Shown in pieces: positions 27,513 through 35,856 of a stretch of 64,000 nucleotides of DNA (position 1 is its first letter; each line of letters opens with the position of its first letter). The notes under the pieces were generated by a model. The model saw only the letters and a list, made by a program, of their open reading frames with translations. It was not told the origin of the DNA and did not search any database. The position numbers and the translations under genes were made by a program. The stretch spans positions 62,001 to 126,000 of the forward strand of contig JAMXJH010000001.1 in assembly GCA_026131555.1 (NCBI GenBank). Direction: 5' to 3'. This DNA comes from Aerococcaceae bacterium NML190073. Lineage in GTDB: Bacteria; Bacillota; Bacilli; Lactobacillales; Aerococcaceae.

Positions 27513-28471
27513 TACGCTTCTCCTTTCTGAGCAACATAACCTACCCAGCCATTCAATTCAATCTTTTGGACGATACGCCACTGATGTTGCGCCAAGTCTG
27601 CTTCCAATTCAGCAGCTTTCTCTTGCAAAATGCCCCCCAAAATCAAATACCCTTTATCCGTCAGTAACTTTCTCGCATCATCAAACATATTCACCAAAAT
27701 ATGTGGCAAAATATTCGCTACAATAATATCCGCTTGATGTGTTACACCTTTCAACAAGTCATTCACGGAAAACTCAATCGGACATCGTTGGAAAGTGGTC
27801 GCTAAACCATCTTGACGAACGAGTTGGTAAGCTAGATTCTGTTGTGCACTTTCAACAGCTTGTGGATCCAGGTCGTAACCCCAGACTTTTTGGGCGCCGT
27901 AAACAGCTGCTACAAAAGCGAGCACCCCTGAACCTGTACCAACATCCAAAACCCGTTCGCCACCACGCATATACATTTCCAACGCTTGAACGCCGAGCTG
28001 AGTGGTCGGATGATTGCCCGTTCCGAACGCCAAACCCGGATCGAGGTAAATGCAACGTTCCTGCTCATCCGCAACATAATCTTCCCAAACCGGCACAATC
28101 GTCAAATAACGACTGATACGCTGCGGATGGTAGTGGACTTTCCAATTGTCTTGCCAATTCTCATTCGGAATAATCGTCTGCTCCACAACAAACGGAATGG
28201 CACCCGCAATCGGCGACAAAGCTTGTTCCAATAAGGTTGCATCTTGTTCCTCTTCGAAATAAGCAATAATTTCTGTTTGATGTTCCAAAATCTCCTTCGG
28301 TAATGGATCTGCCAATTCACCGAATAAATTAGGATGGTTCTCCAAGTACCCTTGAGCATAATCCACTTCAACTCCGATTGCTCCTTGTTCGAATAACACA
28401 TGGCTCAATAGGTCGATTGTTGTTGCGTCCAAGGTATCCAAAGTAACGACGACTTTAATCCAATTCTCCAT
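27512..28471 (-). CDS. prmA: Ribosomal protein L11 methyltransferase
   Basis: The 319-residue protein starts MENWIKVVV behind AAAGGGG; an in-frame extension upstream lacks a ribosome site. The N-terminal substrate-binding region is followed by a Rossmann methyltransferase domain with DVGTGSGVLAFVAA (motif I), GYDLDP and VANILPHIL (the N-x-L-P motif IV). It trimethylates ribosomal protein L11. The length matches Firmicutes PrmA. Confidence 0.96.
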   Translation of the reverse strand: MENWIKVVVTLDTLDATTIDLLSHVLFEQGAIGVEVDYAQGYLENHPNLFGELADPLPKEILEHQTEIIAYFEEEQDATLLEQALSPIAGAIPFVVEQTIIPNENWQDNWKVHYHPQRISRYLTIVPVWEDYVADEQERCIYLDPGLAFGTGNHPTTQLGVQALEMYMRGGERVLDVGTGSGVLAFVAAVYGAQKVWGYDLDPQAVESAQQNLAYQLVRQDGLATTFQRCPIEFSVNDLLKGVTHQADIIVANILPHILVNMFDDARKLLTDKGYLILGGILQEKAAELEADLAQHQWRIVQKIELNGWVGYVAQKGEA

Positions 28472-28544
28472 TGATACACCCCTTTCACATCTTGTTAATT
28501 TTATCATTGTTTGTCATAACTATACAAGCAAAAACAAATGCGCT

Positions 28545-28898
28545 TTACTCATTTTCCATTGCTTGACGAATACGATGTGGTATCATCACAACTTGCGTGC
28601 TTAAATCAACACAGCCGAAATCAGGGTCAATACATTCATCCCAGTATTCCAAGTGACGTTTATCAATATAGCTTTCCGATTCCTCTACCTCTGTCCCGCC
28701 TTCGCCACGCACTGAATACCAATATAAATATTCAACGCCTTGCCAAACTTCACGAAATATCGTTTCCACGTACATTTTCTCACCGTCGAGTGTCAATAAG
28801 ACATCTTCCATATGCTCGTTCAAGAACGCCAACCATTCGTCAACTTTGCCTGTCTTGCCCTCCAACACGCGAAAGCGCGATAACTCAACTTGCAACAC
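28545..28898 (-). CDS. DUF6176 family protein
   Basis: The protein of about 117 residues shows VELSRFRVLEGK, a central EKMYVETIFREV and a C-terminal HLEYWDECID then VVMIPHRIRQAM, which I recognise as a small conserved Firmicutes family of unknown function (DUF6176). The start is uncertain. GTG 28898 has AAAGGAA 7 bases upstream and fits the family N-terminus; TTG 28895 is possible; the ATG at 28937 would add 13 residues behind a weaker site. There is no signal or membrane segment. It lies between prmA and gloA on the same strand. Confidence 0.85.
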   Translation of the reverse strand: MLQVELSRFRVLEGKTGKVDEWLAFLNEHMEDVLLTLDGEKMYVETIFREVWQGVEYLYWYSVRGEGGTEVEESESYIDKRHLEYWDECIDPDFGCVDLSTQVVMIPHRIRQAMENE

Positions 28899-28959
28899 AA
28901 CCGTCTTCCTTTCCGCACGGAAAAACACTGCTCGCATCTCGCCAGCAGTATCTTATCCA

Positions 28960-29340
28960 TTATTTGCCTCTCATCACTTCTAAACGGTAACCATCCGGAT
29001 CCGTCACGAAGAAATATTTCGGTGGTTGCCCAGGTAAACCTTTCATTTCAGTTGTCGGGTATCCTGACGCTAAACACTTCGCATGTACCTCTTCCAAATC
29101 GTCAACTGCCAAGGCCAAATGACTGAAGCCGTCGCCAACTGTATAAGGTCCGTGATCATAATTATAAGTCAATTCCAATTCGAAATCACTGCCAGGAACT
29201 ACCAAATAAACTAAATCGAAACCATGTTCAGGGAAACGACGCTCACGACTTACTGTGAAATCGAATAATTCCGTATAAAACTTCATTGTTGCTTCTAAAT
29301 CTTGCACACGAATACACGCGTGAATTAATGTTTGTGCCAT
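28960..29340 (-). CDS. gloA: Lactoylglutathione lyase (glyoxalase I) family
   Basis: The 126-residue VOC protein closely fits bacterial glyoxalase I: HACIRVQDLEATMKFYTELF, a Glu in FELELTYN, GFSHLALAVDD with a His ligand and DPDGYRLEVMR with the final Glu ligand. It would isomerise the hemithioacetal of methylglyoxal. Many Firmicutes lack glutathione, so the physiological thiol may differ. AGAGAGGAG ribosome site, ATG start. Confidence 0.9.
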   Translation of the reverse strand: MAQTLIHACIRVQDLEATMKFYTELFDFTVSRERRFPEHGFDLVYLVVPGSDFELELTYNYDHGPYTVGDGFSHLALAVDDLEEVHAKCLASGYPTTEMKGLPGQPPKYFFVTDPDGYRLEVMRGK

Positions 29341-29384
29341 TCTAGCACTCCTCTCTCATTTTCTCTAGTGTATCAAAAAAATCC

Positions 29385-29789
29385 TTACATATCCAATGCT
29401 TCAAACGCGAACGGCACGAGTTCACGCACGTTGGTGGTTAGAATTTCACCATCTTCACGCGTCAAGTAAACCGGCGTATCCGGCTCGCAAAACTCAACTA
29501 ATACCTGACGACAAACACTGCAAGGCGGCAGAAACGCTTCTGTCTTGCCGGCAACCGCAACGGCTTTAATTGATTTGGGACGATAACCGCGCGATACCGC
29601 CGCAAAAATCGCACTCCGTTCCGCGCAATTGGTCACACCGAAGGACACATTCTCAACGTTGACGCCGGTAATAATCTCGCCGTCTGCCATCAACAAAGCT
29701 GACCCAACAGGGAAATTTGAATATGGGCTGTAAGAATTCTTCAGCACGTCACGCGCCGCTTGCATCAGTTGTTGCACTTGTTCTTCCAC
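29385..29789 (-). CDS. cdd: Cytidine deaminase
   Basis: The 134-residue homotetramer-type enzyme has YSPYSNFPVGSALL, the CAERSAIFAA motif (zinc Cys and catalytic Glu) and PPCSVCRQVL (two further zinc Cys). It deaminates cytidine and deoxycytidine for pyrimidine salvage. The start is a GTG at 29789, supported by AAAGGAGGGG five bases upstream; the ATG overlapping it is out of frame. It is divergent from the DUF368 gene. Confidence 0.96.
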   Translation of the reverse strand: MEEQVQQLMQAARDVLKNSYSPYSNFPVGSALLMADGEIITGVNVENVSFGVTNCAERSAIFAAVSRGYRPKSIKAVAVAGKTEAFLPPCSVCRQVLVEFCEPDTPVYLTREDGEILTTNVRELVPFAFEALDM

Positions 29790-29902
29790 ATAATCCCCTC
29801 CTTTAATGTTTCTATTATACCGCAATTTCATTCAGATTTCATTTGCTTATTTCCGAAATTGCGGATAAACTAATAGGCGTATTCTATTTTTGGAGGTTTT
29901 GT

Positions 29903-30742
29903 ATGAAAGGCAAACAAACTCAATCGCAGCATAGCGTGTTGTACCGTTTCATCGTCGGAATGTTCATCGGCTCCGGTTTCATTCTACCCGGTGTCAGCGG
30001 CGGTGCATTGGCGGCAATCTTTGGGATTTATGAGCGAATTATTTCGTTTCTCGCTAATTTAACTAAGCAATTCAAGGAGAATGTTCTATACTTTATTCCG
30101 GTTGCTCTCGGCGCCGGATTCGGAATTTTTCTATTATCATTCGGCGTCAGTTATTTATTGACGAATTACCAGACAATCGTGTCGTGGTTCTTCGTCGGCT
30201 GTATCGTCGGCGCTGCTCCGGCACTCTGGCAAGAAGCCGGCAAAAAAGGACGCACCCGCCAAGACATCTTCGTTCTCATCGGCTCCTTTGTTCTCGGCTT
30301 CATTCTCCTGGAATTCGGACAGCAACTCTTCAACGGCAGCGTTCAGCCGAGCTTCTTGGCATGGATCATCTCCGGCTGCTTCATCGCACTCGGCATGTTG
30401 ATTCCCGGATTGAGTCCCTCAAACTTCATTCTTTACATGGGACTTTATGACAAAATGTCCGACGGCTTCAAGTCAGTAGATTTCAGTGTCATCCTTCCTA
30501 TTGCGATAGGCGGCGTTCTGACAATTCTTTTATTCTCGAAATTAGTTGAATGGATTTTCAAACATTATTACAGTTTATTCTTCCATTTCATCTTTGGTAT
30601 TGTCATTGCTTCGACGCTGATGATTATCCCGCGCTCTTACCCTAACTTCGCATTGTTCCAATACTTAATGTGCGTTGTCATGTTAGTAGCCGGCATCGCT
30701 ATGGGACTTTGGATGGCGAAATTAGAAGCCAAATATAAGTAA
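29903..30742 (+). CDS. DUF368 membrane protein, PopT-like undecaprenyl-phosphate translocase candidate
   Basis: The 279-residue polytopic protein has about eight membrane segments and the family signature GSGFILPGVSGGALAAIFGIYE near the start, with a related GMLIPGLSPSNFILYMGLYD in the second half (an internal repeat). DUF368 proteins, named PopT, have been reported to recycle undecaprenyl phosphate across the membrane for wall synthesis. Assignment by family is firm; activity here is inference. The start is ATG 29903 behind GGAGG rather than an upstream in-frame codon. A terminator follows. Confidence 0.92.
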   Translation: MKGKQTQSQHSVLYRFIVGMFIGSGFILPGVSGGALAAIFGIYERIISFLANLTKQFKENVLYFIPVALGAGFGIFLLSFGVSYLLTNYQTIVSWFFVGCIVGAAPALWQEAGKKGRTRQDIFVLIGSFVLGFILLEFGQQLFNGSVQPSFLAWIISGCFIALGMLIPGLSPSNFILYMGLYDKMSDGFKSVDFSVILPIAIGGVLTILLFSKLVEWIFKHYYSLFFHFIFGIVIASTLMIIPRSYPNFALFQYLMCVVMLVAGIAMGLWMAKLEAKYK

Positions 30743-30780
30743 GCTTCACATGCTTATCACAACTTACATCAGAAAAACAG

Positions 30781-30806
30781 CTCGCAACTGCGGTTGCGAG
30801 TTTTTT
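30781..30806 (+). terminator. Terminator of the DUF368 gene
   Basis: CTCGCAAC pairs with GTTGCGAG around a 4-base loop and is followed by TTTTTT. Confidence 0.93.
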
Positions 30807-30961
30807 AATCGACATCACTTCTATTTCAATAATACATTTGTCATTTATCGAAGAATTTCATTCAAATTTTATCCGTACACCAAATTAAGAGCATTTCATT
30901 AGCTAAGTTGAAATTGTTTTGCTAGTATAGAGATTGACTTTACGAAGAGGGAGGCTTATCT

Positions 30962-31645
30962 ATGGAACATAATTATCAAATTGAACATATTGATCGTGCA
31001 CTCCCGAAGTGTTTGGAGTGCTATTTATTCGTCAATCCGATTGGACATCGCTGTCACCAGACCGAACAAACACTTTTGAATATTCTCCAATTTTTACCAG
31101 TGAAGACCGATATCCACATCCTATGTTTCCATAACCAAAAAAATGTATCTGCTTTTATGCAGCATTTACACATTGACGTCAACAACTTGGCAGAGCGCAA
31201 CCGCATTTTCCAAACGATTTACAAAGCGTCGCTCGCCTATAAGGCCGCCTCATTGCAAGGTAAGCGCAAAGGGCGAAACTTCCTCATGCGAATGCAAACA
31301 GATATCAATTCAGATATCTCTCGCTTCTCGACAGAATACGTCTTGACACTAGCGGAACAAATCGGTTTGGATGTCGCAACATTCCGATCAGACTGGCAAT
31401 CAGACTACGTTCGACAACTCTACCTCAAGGACCAGAAAATCGCCGCCGATATGGGCGCCACTTGCACGCCGGCTCTCGTGATGTTTGAGCATTCCATTGA
31501 CGGCGACGGCATCATGGTAGCAGATACCATTACCGAAGAGGTCATTACCGAACAACTCAATTTAATGATGGAAGCATGCAGTCGCACTCGTTTGAATCAC
31601 CAACAATGTCTAGCCATTGTCGAACCATTATTCACTAAGCCATAA
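30962..31645 (+). CDS. SpxH/YjbH-like DsbA-family protein (probable ClpXP adaptor)
   Basis: The 227-residue thioredoxin-fold protein resembles the YjbH/SpxH group: ECYLFVNPIGHRC at the first strand, the AYKAASLQGKRKGRNFLM helix and a cis-Pro-like TCTPALVMF. Characterised relatives deliver the redox regulator Spx to ClpXP for degradation in the cytosol. The expected CxxC is reduced to GHRC, leaving one cysteine. No signal peptide. The ATG has GAGGGAGG upstream. The adaptor role is inferred from family; spx and clp genes are outside the window. Confidence 0.75.
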   Translation: MEHNYQIEHIDRALPKCLECYLFVNPIGHRCHQTEQTLLNILQFLPVKTDIHILCFHNQKNVSAFMQHLHIDVNNLAERNRIFQTIYKASLAYKAASLQGKRKGRNFLMRMQTDINSDISRFSTEYVLTLAEQIGLDVATFRSDWQSDYVRQLYLKDQKIAADMGATCTPALVMFEHSIDGDGIMVADTITEEVITEQLNLMMEACSRTRLNHQQCLAIVEPLFTKP

Positions 31646-31695
31646 TCGCTTAGTTTAAGCCCTTATTCAAATTATTTATTACCAATTACATGAAA

Positions 31696-31739
31696 CAACT
31701 CCCGCAAAAAGGTAGGTGACCCTTTTTGCGGGAGTTGTA
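31696..31739. terminator. Bidirectional hairpin between convergent genes
   Basis: A 17-base stem (CAACTCCCGCAAAAAGG and its complement) separates the SpxH-like gene from the L,D-transpeptidase gene. The flanking T-runs are weak. Confidence 0.75.
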
Positions 31740-31756
31740 TTTACTGTTTCCAATTG

Positions 31757-33172
31757 TTAATGAATAATGACAGGCATGCCATAATACACCCATTCGAACA
31801 CTTGCCCCATCAAAGCAGGCGGTGTATTGATACAACCGAGTGATCCACTACCATAATGCGCATCTCCACCGAATACCGGCTGCCAATTTGCATCATGAAT
31901 ACCTTGCGCATTATCATCGAAGGCAATCCAATAATCAACAGGTTGCTCATAATCTTCTCCCGAGAACGGGTTGATACCGATTAAAGCTGTGTCGGCTTTT
32001 TTCTCCCAGACTTGGTACGCTCCCGGGACGGTTTCTGCTCCGACACGCCCACTCACAATCGGCGTTTCCAACACCACGACACCTTCAGAATAAACCCACA
32101 TCCATTGATTGATTAAATCAACCTCCACATAATTCTGACCAATATCGTCTTCCATGCCGTAGCCGTAGCCTCCGATGCTCGGTTCGCGCGTTACATTCTG
32201 TTGCGCTTCTAGATCCGCCTTAATCAAAGCCGCTTCGTCGCGACTATTAATATACCAACCTAAAGTTCCGGGTTGTACCGTCACGACCCCCATATACGTA
32301 CTTTGGAATTGGCGTGGTTGATAAATGCTAGCATATTGGCGATTTAATTCTCCTAAATATTCAACAATTAATTCCTCATCCAATGTCGGATTTCCTGATT
32401 CATCCAAGATTAACCACGATGCAATGCGATCTTTCGGAATCGTAATCGAATGTCCGTCGAACGTTAAGGTGATTTGCGTATTTTGGATACCTTCTACTTT
32501 CGCCAAACGGTCCAACAATTCCTGACTGCTACTTGTGTACTTCGGTTGCACATAGGCTGTTACCAAGTCAAGTTGTTTGTTTCTTTGCAAAAAAGCGCCT
32601 TTCAAAGCTGTGTCCAATGTTTCCACCGACAACTGCTTCCCATAAACTTCCGGCTGTATCACATAGCCCTTACCTTCTGCCAGTACAAGCTTCGCTGATT
32701 CGGTTGCGGTACGAGAGCTCCCGCCTAAATCCAGTTGGTGGTACAAATCACTCACTTTGCCTTCATTCAACAAAATATTGCGTTCCGCTTCCGTAATGCC
32801 CGCCGGCTTGAATAATAAATGAAACAGCCATAATTCCGGTGACTGTTGCTCCAATAATTGCGTTAAAGCTCTTTCTAGTTGTACGTCGCCCGCCAACTGA
32901 TTGTACGGCAATACACCGATTGATTGCTCACCTTCCACCAATTCCACTTCATATGCATCCAAGTCTGCTTGTAAAGTTTCCAAGGCTTTTTGCTTCGTGG
33001 AAAAAGCAATGCTACGCGCACCTACCCTTGTGTTCGGAACAAAATGTGATTGGAAATACAACACACCGAGCAAATAGACAAAAGCAAATGCGCCTAATCC
33101 GATTAGAACAGCCCCTTTGTTCAGGCGCCTCAACAGCGATTGAATATCTAATTTCTCAAATAACTCTTTCAT
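31757..33172 (-). CDS. L,D-transpeptidase (YkuD) with peptidoglycan-binding-like domain
   Basis: The 471-residue protein has one N-terminal membrane anchor (about 20-42), a long extracellular region that looks like a PG_binding_4 domain (about 60-330) and a C-terminal YkuD catalytic domain. The catalytic motif is visible: a His in GIHDANW and the nucleophile Cys in GSLGCINTP. Such enzymes form 3-3 peptidoglycan cross-links or attach proteins to the wall, and are beta-lactam tolerant in some organisms. ATG with an AGGAGGGG site. It is 15 bases after the small hypothetical gene, so probably cotranscribed. Confidence 0.93.
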   Translation of the reverse strand: MKELFEKLDIQSLLRRLNKGAVLIGLGAFAFVYLLGVLYFQSHFVPNTRVGARSIAFSTKQKALETLQADLDAYEVELVEGEQSIGVLPYNQLAGDVQLERALTQLLEQQSPELWLFHLLFKPAGITEAERNILLNEGKVSDLYHQLDLGGSSRTATESAKLVLAEGKGYVIQPEVYGKQLSVETLDTALKGAFLQRNKQLDLVTAYVQPKYTSSSQELLDRLAKVEGIQNTQITLTFDGHSITIPKDRIASWLILDESGNPTLDEELIVEYLGELNRQYASIYQPRQFQSTYMGVVTVQPGTLGWYINSRDEAALIKADLEAQQNVTREPSIGGYGYGMEDDIGQNYVEVDLINQWMWVYSEGVVVLETPIVSGRVGAETVPGAYQVWEKKADTALIGINPFSGEDYEQPVDYWIAFDDNAQGIHDANWQPVFGGDAHYGSGSLGCINTPPALMGQVFEWVYYGMPVIIH

Positions 33173-33187
33173 TTGTCCCCTCCTATA

Positions 33188-33625
33188 TTATGCGTCGAAG
33201 TATTGTGTAATTTGCGCCAATTCCTCTGCTAAATCTTGTGGCGCATTGCCGTAATTGAAGTGACATCCCTCTTCATTCCAACCACAGATGAAATCGCCGT
33301 CCAAACCTAGTTCAATTGTGAAATAGGCTTTCTGTGTGAAATCCGCATTGAATAATAAATAAACACGATGACAATGTGGCACATACTCAGGCTGCGGCAT
33401 GCGAATACGTACGGCATACAAATCCGGCGTCAGCTTAATCATTTCCGCTTGATAATCTGCCGCTTGATACAGCACATCTTCTTGTGTACAAGCTTCGACC
33501 ATCGTCTTGTACAAAAAAGCACTCTCCTCACTGAGAATTGCACCGACGAGCGCCTCTTTTTGCTCGAAAAACCAATGCGGTAACCAGCGGTGTTCTAATA
33601 AATATCGGTTCTCTGCTACTGTCAT
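33188..33625 (-). CDS. Hypothetical protein, 145 residues
   Basis: Starts MTVAENRYLLEHRWLP at ATG 33625 behind AAGGAG; a TTG two codons upstream is less likely. It is soluble and acidic with a mixed alpha/beta composition, and has a tryptophan- and histidine-rich segment around FICGWNEEGCHFNYGN. I do not recognise the family. It lies directly upstream of the L,D-transpeptidase gene on the same strand. Confidence 0.78.
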   Translation of the reverse strand: MTVAENRYLLEHRWLPHWFFEQKEALVGAILSEESAFLYKTMVEACTQEDVLYQAADYQAEMIKLTPDLYAVRIRMPQPEYVPHCHRVYLLFNADFTQKAYFTIELGLDGDFICGWNEEGCHFNYGNAPQDLAEELAQITQYFDA

Positions 33626-33740
33626 CTTCAATCTCCTTACAATCTTATATATTCAGTTTAAGGTGCGTTGCCGGTAATGTCAATCTTAGCGCCCAAATTC
33701 TGTCAGGATTTGTTCAGCTGAGTATCAACTTGCAATGAAA

Positions 33741-33770
33741 CAAAAAAGAGCCGAGCGAATGCCCAACTCT
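33741..33770 (-). terminator. Terminator of the infC-rpmI-rplT operon
   Basis: On the minus strand AGAGTTGGGC pairs with GCTCGGCTCT around ATTC (with G-U pairs) and is followed by TTTTTT. Confidence 0.88.
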
Positions 33771-33781
33771 TCCACAAAAAT

Positions 33782-34141
33782 TTATTTGCTCAAAGCTTGT
33801 TTTGCTTGTTCTGCTAAAGCAGTGAATGCCGCAGCATCATTAACCGCTACATCCGCTAACATCTTACGGTTCACTTCAACACCGGCTTTTTTCAAACCGT
33901 TCATCAATACTGAGTAGCTTAAACCATTCATACGAGCAGCAGCATTGATACGTGTAATCCATAAACGACGGAAATCACGTTTCTTTTGACGACGATCGCG
34001 GTAAGCATACATGAATGATTTCATGACTTGTTGCTTCGCTGTTTTGAATAATGTATGTTTTGAACCGTAGTAACCTTTTGCTAATTTTAATGTACGTTTA
34101 CGACGTTGACGTGTAACGTATCCACCTTTAACACGTGGCAT
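33782..34141 (-). CDS. rplT: 50S ribosomal protein L20
   Basis: The 119-residue protein starts [20 protein letters not shown] and is typical of L20 throughout, with the basic N-terminal extension and a globular C-terminal domain. It is needed early in 50S assembly. In Firmicutes L20 also represses its own operon by binding the infC leader RNA; a candidate leader lies at 34916-35073. Last gene of the operon. Confidence 0.99.
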   Translation of the reverse strand: MPRVKGGYVTRQRRKRTLKLAKGYYGSKHTLFKTAKQQVMKSFMYAYRDRRQKKRDFRRLWITRINAAARMNGLSYSVLMNGLKKAGVEVNRKMLADVAVNDAAAFTALAEQAKQALSK

Positions 34142-34171
34142 AGTGTTTCCTCCTCAAAAATAAGTTCTCTA

Positions 34172-34369
34172 TTATAAAGCTGCGATTTGTTGTTTAATAC
34201 GTTTGTAGTCTGAATTTGACACCAATTCAGCTTTACGTAATTGACGTTTTTGTTTCGTCGTTTTGCGTGGTGCTAAGTGGCTTGTGTAAGCACGTCCACG
34301 TTTCAATTTACCTGAACCAGTCTTTTTAACGCGTTTTGCTAATCCACGGTGTGTTTTTTGTTTTGGCAT
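34172..34369 (-). CDS. rpmI: 50S ribosomal protein L35
   Basis: The 65-residue basic protein starts [20 protein letters not shown] and has the standard L35 length. It lies between infC and rplT with AGGAGGAA as ribosome site, the invariant order of this operon. Confidence 0.99.
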   Translation of the reverse strand: MPKQKTHRGLAKRVKKTGSGKLKRGRAYTSHLAPRKTTKQKRQLRKAELVSNSDYKRIKQQIAAL

Positions 34370-34390
34370 GATAGTGTTCCTCCTACTATG

Positions 34391-34915
34391 TTAATCTTTA
34401 GCTGGTTGTGCTAATGGTGCTAACATGATAAACATGCTGCGGCCTTCCATTTTTGGCTTGGCTTCAACGGTGGACACATGGCGTGTATCTTCGATGAAGT
34501 CTTCCAATACGTCTTGCCCCAATTCTTTATGGGTAATGGCACGCCCGCGGAAACGAATCGTCGCTTTCACTTTATCGCCATTCTCTAAGAATTTGATGGC
34601 TTGACGCAATTTAGTTTGGTAATCATGGTCTTCAATTCCGGGACTCAATCGAACTTCTTTCACCGTAATAATCTTTTGATTTCTACGTTGTTCTTTTTCT
34701 TTCTTTTGCATCTCGTAACGGTATTTACCGTAATCCATGATTTTTGCAACGGGTGGTTTGGCTTGTGGTGACACTAATACTAAGTCAAGTCCGAAAGATT
34801 CCGCAATAGTCAAAGCATCATTGAGTGATTTCACCCCAAGTTGCTCTCCATTATCGCCAATTACACGTAATTCGCGTGCTCGGATATCTTCGTTAATGAT
34901 CATTTCTTTAACGAT
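34391..34915 (-). CDS. infC: Translation initiation factor IF-3, with a non-standard AUC start
   Basis: The 174-residue protein has the IF-3 N-domain ([14 protein letters not shown]), linker ([19 protein letters not shown]) and C-domain ([15 protein letters not shown]). It keeps 30S subunits free and checks the initiation codon. The only start with a well-placed ribosome site (GGAGGTGG, 5 to 7 bases) is ATC at 34915-34913. ATG at 34930 overlaps that site, and ATG at 34903 is too distant and cuts into the conserved N-terminus. Rare AUU or AUC starts are known for infC and allow IF-3 to repress its own synthesis. Confidence 0.95.
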   Translation of the reverse strand: MVKEMIINEDIRARELRVIGDNGEQLGVKSLNDALTIAESFGLDLVLVSPQAKPPVAKIMDYGKYRYEMQKKEKEQRRNQKIITVKEVRLSPGIEDHDYQTKLRQAIKFLENGDKVKATIRFRGRAITHKELGQDVLEDFIEDTRHVSTVEAKPKMEGRSMFIMLAPLAQPAKD

Positions 34916-35073
34916 GGTTTCCACCTCCATTTGATTTTGAGTAAACAAAAAGAGCCAGTCTATCTACATAAACTCGCCGTTCTACCTAGTTATCTCCCGT
35001 GTTCAGGAAGCACTATTAGCCAAGTCACTGAAGTGTTTGGCGAGAAACGGCTGTTTCTACTTGTTTTCTCAAC
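34916..35073 (-). ncRNA. Candidate L20 leader RNA (transcription attenuator) of infC
   Basis: Between the promoter and infC lies a leader of about 158 nt. It can pair CTCGCC with GGCGAG over about 80 nt. It also contains a terminator-like hairpin (AGTTTA/TAGACT, about 34957-34974) followed by TCTTTTTG. The position, length and mutually exclusive pairing match the L20 leader of Firmicutes, in which L20 promotes premature termination. Assignment rests on context and hand folding. Confidence 0.65.
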
Positions 35074-35079
35074 TCTGGT

Positions 35080-35108
35080 ATCATACCATGCCTTCTTGAT
35101 GAATGCAA
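35080..35108 (-). promoter_or_regulatory. Promoter of the infC operon
   Basis: The minus strand has TTGCAT (35103-35108), a 17-base spacer and TATGAT (35080-35085), a good sigma-A promoter placing the start of transcription near 35073. Confidence 0.8.
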
Positions 35109-35237
35109 GAGGAAATGTGAATTTCGTTGAAAAAGATTGATCTCCAGAAAAAAATATACTCAGTAGAAAAAAGGCGTAAAAAATTGTATACTGTCCTATA
35201 TATTTAGAGAGAAAACTGGAAGTTGTGGAGGTCTCCT

Positions 35238-35792
35238 ATGAAGTTGAAAACATACGACAAACTGTTTGGCGCTTTGTTTGCAGTCGCAAGCATCGCGATT
35301 ATTATCTTCTTTTTTTCAAGTGATCCTTTTTTTGAATGGGCATTTGCACGGCATCACAATACCTTAAGTTGGTATATCCGACCTTTATTTATTATCCCGA
35401 TTGTATTAGGAGCATTTAAGAAGTCCTATACGATGATTTCCGCTTCAATTTTTTGCTTATTTACAAGCATGTTCTGGTTCCCAAAGCCAGCAATTACAAG
35501 TGAACATGTTATTGAATTTCTAAACTTTGAAAAGGCTTATTTGACGAGTGGTTGGACTGCAGACAAAGTATTTGTCGCAATTGCTGTAATACTCTTCTTT
35601 GCCTTTTTGATTTATACGACATGGAATAGAAAATGGACGGAGCTTCTATTTGTTATCGTCATTAGTGCTTTATTGAAAGTCATTCATAGTGTTATCTTTA
35701 GCGGGAATAGCGGACTATCAATCGTTAAACCCGCTATTTCAGGAGTAGTTATCTGCGTATTAGCCATTTGGATCCTCCTCAAGGAAAGATAA
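35238..35792 (+). CDS. Polytopic membrane protein of unknown function, 184 residues
   Basis: ATG 35238 follows a GGAGG site (GTG 35223 overlaps it and is rejected). The sequence has about five hydrophobic segments: about 9-27, 45-60, 65-80, 115-133 and 140-180. Its short loops include FFSSDPFFEWAFARHHNT and a Trp/Pro-rich MFWFPKPAIT. I do not recognise the family. The gene is AT-rich compared with its neighbours and sits alone between two core operons, so it may be accessory. A convergent terminator follows. Confidence 0.78.
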   Translation: MKLKTYDKLFGALFAVASIAIIIFFFSSDPFFEWAFARHHNTLSWYIRPLFIIPIVLGAFKKSYTMISASIFCLFTSMFWFPKPAITSEHVIEFLNFEKAYLTSGWTADKVFVAIAVILFFAFLIYTTWNRKWTELLFVIVISALLKVIHSVIFSGNSGLSIVKPAISGVVICVLAIWILLKER

Positions 35793-35806
35793 ATTCTAAT
35801 TAACAA

Positions 35807-35841
35807 AGAGAGCCCGATACTACATAAGTAACGGGCTCTCT
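35807..35841. terminator. Bidirectional terminator between convergent genes
   Basis: AGAGAGCCCG... pairs with ...CGGGCTCTCT in a 14-base stem with minor mismatch, between the membrane protein and the AraC regulator. Confidence 0.8.
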
Positions 35842-35856
35842 GTCATCATTCATCTC

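Noticed and set aside
28538-28990. 150-codon plus-strand frame near prmA
   Set aside because: It is antisense to the recognisable DUF6176 gene and part of gloA, with no ribosome site.
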